This document shows, piece by piece, positions 55,168 to 64,000 of a stretch of DNA of 64,000 bases. Positions within the stretch are counted from its first letter, which is position 1. Each line of letters opens with the position of its first letter. The translations under genes and the position numbers were made by a program. Source of the stretch: Lepiota brunneoincarnata (taxonomy: Eukaryota; Basidiomycota; Agaricomycetes; Agaricales; Agaricaceae); contig JAEBUN010000066.1 of NCBI GenBank assembly GCA_023014365.1, positions 61,601 through 125,600 of the forward strand. Reading direction: 5' to 3'. The notes below the pieces were generated by a model. That model saw only the letters and a list, made by a program, of their open reading frames with translations, made no database searches and was not told where the DNA came from.

Positions 55168-56148
55168 ATGTTGTCCGTCCGCAGACAATTGGAAGAACTT
55201 GTCTTAATCCATTCTTCCTTCTTCTTGGGGGAACGATTCGAGTTTCTGGGCCCGGACCGTGAAACTGCGAAGTGGGGGGCTTTGCTCGATGAGGGTGCCA
55301 TTATGACTGAGCCACAGGGTGAAGAAGACATGATTGTTATTATTGAAGACCTGCCGGCCGCCGCTCAATTCCGAGTGAGAGTGGATGGTGCGACTGTGTG
55401 GTTTGATGTCGATTTCCAGGGGTATGGTAGTAGTAATGATTATGCAAGTCTGAATGAGTGTGTAAAGATCGGCGGGCAGAATCTATGTCGGGCTGAGCAT
55501 GAGAAGTGGAGAGGGAGGATTAAGGAAAAGGCTGGGGAGGTGGCGGCGACAGGTGGCGAGTGAGTGGTTGCGTTGTTTGGGCTTTCCCTATTCATACGCG
55601 TTCTTTTCTCCTTTTTTTGCCCAACTCAAAACCTTTCGTCCCTGTGTTGCAGATTTCCTATGTACGAGTTACTCTCGCTGCACCTACTCCCCCTGCTACA
55701 TGAGGAAACCCAAAGTGTAATGGCGGTTTCAACGCGCGAAACTTCCCCGATGGCGAAACCCGAAGATAAACAAATCTATCATGTCTTGTTCACATCCCAC
55801 CATTTGGTCTCACCCACTAAACGACGGAATCTCCAACACTGGAGTTCCTCGCTTAAAGTATCAGGATTCGCAAAAGTCGGATACCCGGGTGTAATTTACG
55901 CTCAGGGATCAAAGGACGGCATAGAAGAGTTTGTGGGGAACGTGAAGGCAATGCAGTGGTTGGCTCTGAAGGTCAGGTTCGTTGAGCCCTTGGAGGGTAC
56001 ACACTGCGATGTCGGTGAAACCGGGGAGGGACCGAGAGGGTGGAGGGAGTTTGAGAAGATAGGGGAGTTTGTGGAACAGATGAGGAAGCTGAATCGAGAC
56101 AAATACGTGCGTGAGATGGGCATTGGCGCTGGGGGAAAGGAGCCGTAA
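55168..56148 (+). CDS. RWD and DUF1115 protein (RWDD2-like)
   Basis: Two exons, 55168-55559 and 55653-56148, with a 93-bp intron (donor GTGAGT, acceptor TTGCAG) give 295 residues. The N-terminal RWD domain (QLEELVLIHSSFFLGERFEF ... YPMYELL-type strand here FPMYELLSLHLLPLLHEE) spans the junction, which confirms the splice. The C-terminal DUF1115 region reads YHVLFTSHHLVSPTKRRNLQ, FAKVGYPGVIYAQGSKDGI and EFVGNVKAMQWLALKVRFVE. The order matches RWDD2A/B proteins, whose function is poorly known. The frame is open upstream to an ATG at 55021; the shorter start is preferred because the RWD domain normally begins near the N-terminus. Confidence 0.9.
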
Positions 56149-57510
56149 GGAGATCATGGGGTTTTAGACGCACGTCCTTGTTGTTGCTCTGCATTGCGGA
56201 AAAAAAAAAGAGTGCCCTGCAGCCGACCGCCTGTCGGATGACAAATTCAAATTCATCTGTTTATCCATACCTCGACCCTCCCCGGCCTTAGCGTCCCCCA
56301 CCAGCCCCCACTCCCAGGATCACCCTAAAAACCACCCTAAGTACCCCCACCTCACCTCACTGCACAAATACCGGTAATCATGTGTCGATTGAGAGCGGCG
56401 ACCCCAATACGCCCGTCCCTATTTTGAAGACAAGTAATGCGATTATCCCTCCTCGCTCCAACGAGTCTCCAACACGAAACCCCAATGACGCGTAGTATCA
56501 TACAGAACACCAACTGCTACGGTCGTGAGTCAACACCAAATTAATACTCTGCAAGTTTAGGACCCTGCCGAGGCATCTGAGGACCCTGAAATCCCTCTCG
56601 ACCCTATGCATATACCCTGGTGGAATCTGATTGGTCTTGCACGTTATCTCCCTCCTCTGTGCCGTCCTACCCCCAGATGAACTTATCACAAAGAGGTTCA
56701 TCAGCAATTCCGAGATTCTAGACCGGACGTGGCTAGACAAAACATTCCAGAAGCTATCGGTGGTCGAAACAGCGAACCCTTGTTCCGGACAGAGTGCCTC
56801 TGACCGATGATTCCATCTTACTATGCATAAGCTTCTCACTCAGGAATGGGGCAGCAATATGAAATTCCAGCGGGAGCAGATGCAGAGATGGTGGTGGTGG
56901 TGGTGCCCGGAACACATCGCAAAGGGCAGCTTCCTTCTGTTCAGCTCGGGGGGGAGCGCATATACAACCTCACATGCACCCCCAGGCAAGGCCCCTATCC
57001 ATGCCTGTTGACGGCCTGCACGAGTGTGAGAGTGGTGTAACCGAGCCTGAGCTGGAGTGCTGAAACGCAGAACGTTGCCAACGTTATATGCAACGTTATA
57101 CGTTGACTAACAGATAACGCCACCTTCCTGGATTCAACGTCAACCGGCAAGTTGGCTAGTCCGTAATGCGCACAGTGAATGAAGTCCTGGTTCCTTACCT
57201 CAATCAGCAGGTTGTACCCGTCCAGAGTGGCCAGAAGACGCATTGCAACAATGGCTTAGCACAGTGTAGCTGGTTTGGGCCAAAAGACCTCTGAACGTGT
57301 CCTCAGTGTAATCAACCCACTTGCCTCTGGATTCGAGTTGCCCCTGTCAGCATGGCTTACGCAGAGAAAGAAGGCGATGCCCAAACTAGCGAGGGCCAGG
57401 CTCAACTACATCCATTCCACACTGGGCTCAAGGGTCTCTATTACCATCCAGCGGCTCAGGTTCACTGTCCGATGTTCGCATTCGATGAGGGTGCTGATTA
57501 CGGTTGATCA
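56149..57510. other. Intergenic, about 1.4 kb
   Basis: I see no supported gene. Several short frames lack features. AACGTTATATGCAACGTTAT around 57080 contains a short direct repeat. The right end approaches the MFS pseudogene, whose first exon is not found. Confidence 0.5.
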
Positions 57511-57517
57511 AAGGTAA

Positions 57518-59360
57518 CGATGCTTGGGTTTGTCGGTTTCATGTGTCCAGGTATGATTTTACTCGCGTATCATGAACGACCCCGACCTTGTGAAATGTAG
57601 GCCTGTTCAATGCCTTGACTGGGCTGGGAGCGGGTGGCTAAGTCGACTCCGAAACAAACGCGAACGCGAATGCAGCATTGTATGCAACATTCGCAGTCTC
57701 CGCTTTCTTCGCAGGGCAAGTCACCATCACCATTCTGATCAACAAGGGCAGAACCTTATCCTCCCTCTTTCTGTAGTTCCATTAACAACCTGATTGGTCC
57801 TCGCCTGACACTGTTACTAGGAAGTGTCGGATATGCGCTGTACATTGGGTCTTATTTGTAAGCGCCTTCGCTGTCCTTACCTTCCGCCGCCGAATAGCGT
57901 GTTTGCCAGGGCTCTGGATATGCACCCTAATGCTGATGGTTTCGTGATCGCCGCCGGAGCAATTCTTGGAGTCTGTGCCGGTCTGCTTTGGACTGCCCAA
58001 GGGTCCATCGTGCTGTCCTATCCGACGGAGAGCCAAAAAGGTCGTTTCATCGGTATATTCTGGTCCATCTTTAACATGGGTGGTGCTGTCGGAGCAGCAG
58101 TATCGCTCGGCACGAACTTCAACTCGGCGGTGCGCGATTTTAACTAGAGCCAAATCTCTCCTACTTACTCCCTGGACTCAGGCTAACTCGGGTAAGTTGC
58201 TAACCTGAAATCTGACCCTTCAACAGACTTATTACTTCTCGTTGTACTTCACTCAGTTGGAAGCGCTACTTATGTAAGTATAAAAACGCCGATTATCTTT
58301 CAATTATGTCTTTATACTAGCTAAAGATCGGGTTCTTGACCCTCTCCCTGGTCGGAGTGGTTATACCATTCCTCATGGCTGATCCCAGGAAGATGATCAG
58401 AACGGATGGGACCAGGGTAAGCACTCCCCATCATCCATCATGGAAAACAAAAATCTTCGGTCTATGGCTTCTGATCAAAATGGATCCCCTGATTGTCATG
58501 TTATTTCCCATGTTCTTTGCCTCCAACTGGTTTTGTACCTGGCGTGAGTATTTTATCGTCAAATACTCAGGGGCTCTGTTGATGTGTTCTAGAATTCAAT
58601 GATTATAATGGGGCGCTCTTCAATATCAGAGCACGTTCTTTGAACAACCTTGTCTATTGGATTTCACAAATTGTGGGCTCTTTGGCTATTGGCTCAATTC
58701 TTGATAAGAAGGGGGTCCGCCGAAGAGTCCGTGCGTTCATTGGTTGGGCGGTCCTTTTCGCCATGGTTTCTGGTGTCCATATCTGGGCGTATTTCTACCA
58801 AAGGTCAACACATTATAAAAGGAACTTTAACCCAACCGAAATATGGACACTGATAACCTAATACAGAACTTACACTCGAGAGTCTATACCTCCAGAATCA
58901 AAAAAAATCGATATTCACGACCCGCCATATATTGGGATGATATTCCTCTATACCTTTTGTGGGATTCTGAATGCCGCATGGCAGGTGACAACATACTGGA
59001 TCCTGGGTGCAATGTCGAATGATCCTGCAAGGCTTGCACACTACACAGGTCTCTGTAAGTTTTGTTTTCCTCCCCACGTCAAGATGTATATTACATTAAC
59101 CGACACCCAGACAGGTCAATCCAATCTGCTGGAGCTGCAGGCGTGTGGCGTGCGGATGCCGTCAAACTTCCGTGCGTGATTCTTGTCCACAAGCACGCCA
59201 CCAGACGGACTGATCAATCATGGGAAACGGTACCGCTTCTAGCTTCATGAACATCTTCCCTCTCTACATGGGCGCTGCTCATTGCCGGCCTGGTTTTTGC
59301 ACTTCCAATGATTTATCTGCATGTTAAGGACCAAACGAGCTCCACGGATGATGGGTACGT
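57518..59360 (+). pseudogene. UNC93-like MFS transporter, disrupted
   Basis: Exon-like pieces read KVTMLGFVGFMCPG, LFNALTGLGAGG, ALYATFAVSAFFAG, INNLIGPRLTLLLGSVGYAL, FVIAAGAILGVCAGLLWTAQ, LSYPTESQKGRFIGIFWSIF, LMADPRKMIRTDGT, ALFNIRARSLNNLVYWISQI and SIQSAGAAGVWRADAVKLP, in the order of fungal UNC93-type 12TM transporters. Introns are still recognisable, one with a GCAAGT donor. A TAA at 57639-57641 interrupts the GLGAGG-VDS region in frame, and one extra base near 59264 shifts the last helix (STWALLIAGLVFALPMIYLH). No start exon is found. A recent pseudogene is likely. The shift alone could be an assembly error, but the TAA and the missing start exon argue for real decay. Confidence 0.75.
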
Positions 59361-60151
59361 GTTTAATATCCCCCCTGCTTAATATCGCAGGTGGCTGAGG
59401 ATTGGAAGCTAGTGTCCACCTGGATGCCTGAAACCTCTTCAGGGCTGCCATTATGTAAGGGGTTAGTCGTGTGGTGGACCCGAACTTTCATCTTGCCTTT
59501 CATAAGCAACGATGGGATTGTTTGTATAAGAGGTTTAGGGTCAGATTCGGTACCCGAGCCATTAGATAACTGTAGCTCAAGGCTACTAAGAAAGATGCCG
59601 TTGATTCAACCCACGTCTGTCTCTTACCCATTCGCAGAGACAGCTTTGAGCTATTCCAAGTAATATGGGTAATGTTTGAAAGGACTCACGAGACGTCTAG
59701 GAGGCGAATTTGGCATGGTGAATTTTGGACTGTCCACCTCTCCTCCGGCTCTTAGACTCACCGATGACCGGACATATGGAAATCCTGACCAATAGTGCTT
59801 GAGTGAACTCTCGATAAAAGATGGCCTACAAAGAGGTACTCCAATCGCCGAACCCTTTTAGGTTTTGAGTTGCTGCGATTTCCATAAGTATTGGTGGGGC
59901 GTTGTGGGTTTCGCTGCGCTATGAAAAGCCTAATAAAGGGAAATAGTACGCTCGCCTTCTATGTGAACTCTTGATTCAGAAATTGGTCTCCTCTTTTGAC
60001 GTATTTTCATAATGACGGTGCGCCGTTGCTACTCGCCATCCCTGTTGTTAGTCAGTCTTCAAATCTTCATTCGCGTGCCACAGATGGGTGGTAATTTGGG
60101 AGTTTAATCTCACGTGATGTCATTTAACCCTCCTTGCCCATACCGGTCAGA
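59361..60151. other. Intergenic, about 0.8 kb
   Basis: No gene is recognised. The last 150 bp should hold the promoter of the CstF2-like gene. Confidence 0.45.
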
Positions 60152-61171
60152 ATGGCTGACCAGGGAAGTACAGAGCAGCTCCTAGAGCTCCTAACCCAGC
60201 TCAAAGTGAGTTTAAAACCTCCGCATATACACAATAATAAAATGAAAGAGGGCAGAAAACGACGCCAAAAGCCGCCCGTGAAATTCTGACCAGTCAGCCT
60301 GCAATTGCCTATGCACTGATCAGTTTAATGGTCTCCATTGGCGCGATTAACGTTGAGGTCTTCCAAGTCTGTATTCCACCCTTCTTATCCAACAGATTCA
60401 AGTCTGCTGACAGGGGAAATTTTGACCATACAGAGAACACTTGCCCAATTTCATGAAGCTGCTGCTCGAGGCCAGACCCAAGCTGCCTCGTCCATTAATT
60501 CGGTTCCTGTTCCAGTAACATCAACCCCACCCGTTCCTGTTCTTCCACCCTACCTTCAAGTGCAGCACCGGACAGATACACCACCTGCCGCAACGTCCAC
60601 TCCACCCGCAGCTCAGTACAACTACCCGACTCAAGTAGGATACCCCTCGCAAGGATATGTTCAGTCAAGCGCTTCTTCTAGTGCGTATGCGTATGGTACA
60701 CAGCAGCAAGGGTATCCTGGCTATCCTCTAGCCGCCCCTTCACAAGGCTATGCTGCGCCGCCACCGCCCCCGCCGCCTGCAGCAGCGCGACCCCCGAGTG
60801 CACCTGCTATTAAGCCAGAGCTTTTGGCCGCTTTCCCAGATGAACAAAAGGTGAGCGAGTTTCGCTCTACACCTCAAGCCATGGGTTAAGTTTGTTAGGC
60901 TTTGATTATGCACGTGGTATCAATGACGCAGGAGCAGTTAAACAAACTACCACCTGAGCAACGAACCACGTATATGCAGATTGTGCGTCCTTTTGCCCTG
61001 TCACAGGAATGTATGTGCGCTCATTGGAACACCTATAGCGTGCTACTCTTGGAATCTCATGATAGAACCGGGTTAATATTCTGGCTTTGGAGCTATACAA
61101 GGGATCGCTGCGGCGAGGTGGTAGTTTTGGGGGTTACTGTTTCCTTCATAGGTTATTTAGCACGGAAATAA
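60152..61171 (+). CDS. CstF2/Rna15-type hinge protein without RRM
   Basis: Exons 60152-60205, 60256-60366, 60434-60850 and 60899 onward join in phase. The start is MADQGSTEQLLELLTQLK, then KAAREILTSQPAIAYALISL and TLAQFHEAAA, which is the CstF2 hinge region that contacts CstF77 in known complexes. A long Pro/Tyr/Gln-rich middle follows (GYPSQGYVQSS, a run of seven Pro). The end ALIMHVVSMTQEQLNKLPPE plus QRTTYMQI is the CstF2 C-terminal three-helix domain. The RNA-binding RRM of Rna15/CstF64 is absent. After QI the frame stays open to 61171, but an intron at GTGCGT (60981) is possible, so the last residues are uncertain. The role would be mRNA 3' end formation. Confidence 0.88.
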
Positions 61172-61236
61172 CATAGGGACACGTCGCGTAGAATGATTTT
61201 CCCACGCACACATTTCGCCTCCTCCACGTCCAACCC

Positions 61237-64000
61237 ATGGCCACCTCGGATCCCTCCTGCCACACAGTTGTGTTCGAGAACAGCGCGGAGTCTGTCTCTA
61301 CACAGGAACTCAGGTCTGCTCTCGAGAAGGGATCCGATGAGCTTAAACTCGACACGTTGCGTAAAATCATCATATCCACTATCAATGGCAACCCTCAGGC
61401 GAGTTCATACAATACGCTGAGGTAGAGGAGAAATGCTGAAGGGATAACTGCCGTATAGCCCACGTTGATGATGCCCATTATCCAATATGTGATGCCTTCG
61501 CGGAACAAGCACCTCAAGAAACTACTGCACTTCTATTGGGAGGTCTGTCCCAAGTATGATGAGAATGGGAAGCTCAAGCAGGAAATGATTCCTTGTCGTG
61601 TGCGCTGTGTTCTTGTAATGGTGGTAAACCACAAAGAGCTAACTTTGGTGTGCTTGTAGCAATGCTGTCCGTAATGACCTGGTTAGTTCACCCACCCATC
61701 GATGCTCCACATCGCAGCTGTAACAACCTTTCTTGACACCAGCAACACCCCAACGAATACATCCGCGGCGCATCCCTTCGCTTCCTCCAAAAAATAGCCA
61801 AGGATGCCGAGCTTCTCGAACCCTTGATCCCAACCTGTCGCTCATGCCTCGAACACCGTCACTCCTACGTCCGTAAAAACGCAGTCTTCGCCATTTACTC
61901 TATCTATCGCGAATTTGAGCATCTAATTCCCGATGCGCCAGAAACTCATGCACACGTTCCTTATTGCCGAAACAGATTCGACGTGTAAACGGAATGCGTT
62001 TGTCTTCCTTGCACATTGCTCGATGCAGAAGGCAGTGGAGTATGTGTTGAGCATATACCCTACCATTCCGGCGTTGGACGAGACGTTGCAGATGAGTATT
62101 ATTGACGTGATCAGGTCGGATTGCAAAAATGACTCTACACATCGCGTAAGTGGTGGTGGGTTCTATCTGGAATTTCGTTCGCGTGGTGTTAACTAGGGAG
62201 ATAGGGGCGCTGGATTGCATCTATGCTAGAGCTATTGAATGCACCGTCACATGCGGTCAAATATGAGGCCGCAATGACCCTCACAACGCTCACCCAAAAC
62301 CCTGCCGCAGTCAAGGGTGAGTAATCTCAATAGTTGGTGTTAACTTTCCAATGCCTATCTAAACCCACATAGCCGCTGCCTCCTGTCTTATCAGTCTCGT
62401 CGTCAAGGAATCGGATAACAATGTCAAGCTCATAGTATTGGATAGGGTTGAGAGCCTCCGCGCAAAACACGGACACGTTCTTGACGGCCTGATTATGGAG
62501 ATCGTGCAGGCTCTGTCAAGGTGAGACCTCCCACCCAATAAACCACCACTCCCTTCGAGCTCACACAATCTAGTGCCGATATGGAAGTTCGCCGAAAGGC
62601 TATGGCGATTGTCCTTAGCATGACCTCGAGTAGGAATGTCGAGGACGTAGTTCTTTTCCTCAAGAAGCAGTTGCAGAAGACCCAGGAGGCCGACTTTGAG
62701 AAGGTTGGGGATCATCTACCTCCAATGTTCTTGAGCTGATTACACTATCTCTAGGCCCCAGAATATCGACAGCTACTCATTCAATCCATTCACGTCACGG
62801 CCATCAAGTTCTCCGAGGTCGCAGCCAGCGTTGTCCATGCACTCATGGAGTTCCTTGGAGATGCTAATAATCCCTCTGCACTTGACGTTGTCGCATTCGT
62901 TCGGTAAGTCGTAGGCCCCTCGCACCTGTCTAAGCAAAGCTTGTTGAAATCACATAACAGTGAAGTCGTCGAAAAATTCCCCGCACTCCGAACCTCCATC
63001 TGCGAAAAGCTTATCTTCACTCTCCCCGAAATCAAGTCCGGCAAAGTCTTTCGAGGCCTCCTCTGGATCCTAGGTGAATATATCGAAGCCGTTCCAACGA
63101 TCCAGGATGCTATGCGGGAGATCCGCAAAGTATTGGGCGAGATACCGATATTAGCTTCAGAGCAAAAGTTGCTGGATGAAGCTTCCCCTGGTGATGCCCA
63201 GAATGAGGCTGATGGTGAACCAAAGGACAAGGATAAACCCAAGACGGAGGGTACTGGACGCCGAGGGTGTTGGCGGACGGGACATATGCTACTGAGACCG
63301 CCTTTACTAGCGCTGCTACTGCACGGCTGGAGGCTGTTAAGGCTGCTTCCAAGCCTCCCTCCGAAGTAAGTTTCTACAATGGTTAGCTCCCTACTTGTTG
63401 AATTTACACGTTTACTCCAGCGCTCATCCTGGGAGGCGACTTCTTCACTGGCTCTGTTCTTTCCTCTTCCCTGACTAAACTCGTCCTCCGTTTTGCCGAC
63501 CTTTCAGCCGACGCCAATGCAACAAATACACTCAAAGCCGAAGCAATGCTCATAATGACGTCCATCATCCGCGTTGGCCAGTCCAAATTCGTCACGATTC
63601 CGATTGATGAGGACTCGACTGAGAGAATCATGAACTGTATTCAGACGCTAAGCGAGTTGGATGTGCAGGGACAGAAGGAGATTGTCAAGGCGATGTTCTT
63701 GGATGATACGAAACAAGCATTTGAGAGAATGTTGGGTGCCCAGGAGGTCCGCAGCTCGAAATATCTTTTTGTCACCAGCTTTTGAATACTGACTGGCACT
63801 CAACTTAGAAACGTGCAGCAGAGAAAAGGAAGCGGAGAGCACGAAGCCCGCGATTATTCAGGTTGATGACTTGCTTACTTTCCGGCAGTTCTCCAAGAAA
63901 ACGGCGGACGATGCCATCGACGTAAATATCACACTCCTCTTCAGCTTGATGCTGCAACATCTCTCAAACCCTTATGTTATTTAGTACGACGAGGATGTCG
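61237..64000 (+). CDS. SEC26: Coatomer subunit beta (partial, with indels)
   Basis: Exons: 61237-61398 (GC donor), 61459-about 61570, 61660-61681, 61743-62145, 62205-62316, 62373-62520, 62574-62703, 62755-62903, 62961-63365, 63421-63746, 63809-63929 and from 63994 past the window end. Motifs: [92 protein letters not shown]. This is the adaptin-like N-terminal solenoid of beta-COP, essential for COPI vesicles. The frame breaks at 61942-61944 (extra A in GAAACTC), at about 63264-63268 (CGAGGGTG) and at about 63827-63830 (one A missing in GAGAAAAGG). Junctions near 61570 and 63421 also miss phase by one base. The surrounding protein is well conserved. Confidence 0.92.

Overview
The window is fungal nuclear DNA. 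Small phase-consistent introns (about 45-115 bp, GT-AG with a few GC-AG) and gene families such as SNF1, SRP14, DUF726, two UstYa/DUF3328 proteins, an RWD/DUF1115 protein and a 7TM protein point to a mushroom-forming basidiomycete (Agaricomycotina). This assignment is inference from gene content only.

Bases 1-25193 are a nest of Ty3/gypsy chromoviruses. The oldest visible copy (A3, + strand) was hit by A2 (- strand). A2 was hit by A1 (+ strand, entering from the left edge) and by a short unknown sequence X. X then received B (5308-13441, - strand), a full-length element with 386-bp LTRs differing at one base and the target duplication ACAGC. A3's 3' LTR was hit by a second family, C (16026-24575, + strand, 698-bp LTRs, duplication GTAGG), and by a solo LTR (24614-24996, duplication GATAC). 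A1-A3 are CpG-poor and full of stops; B and C are CpG-rich.

B and C share an unusual plan: gag, a -1 shift site GGATTTT, pol ending in a chromodomain, then a third gene (ORF3a) with zinc knuckles and an SNITGEP tail. A second long frame (ORF3b) overlaps ORF3a. In C this frame runs through the polypurine tract into the 3' LTR, which encodes an acidic domain. Both families look self-primed: 12 bases just inside the 5' LTR are complementary to 12 bases lying 33-35 nt after a TATATAAGG box in the LTR.

Bases 25194-64000 are host sequence. In order: a hypothetical gene (-), a coiled-coil gene (-), SNF1 kinase (+), a secreted two-domain Asp/Ala-repeat protein (+), a probable mitochondrial membrane protein (+), a UstYa-like gene (-), a single-pass membrane protein (+), a 7TM protein (-), a second UstYa-like gene (+), siroheme synthase MET1 (-), an amidohydrolase (-), SRP14 (+), a DUF726 hydrolase (-), a Ser-rich protein (+), an RWD/DUF1115 protein (+), an UNC93-like MFS pseudogene (+), a CstF2-like hinge protein (+) and coatomer beta (+, cut by the window end). 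Several otherwise intact genes, including coatomer beta, carry single-base indels. Part of the apparent gene damage may therefore be assembly error.
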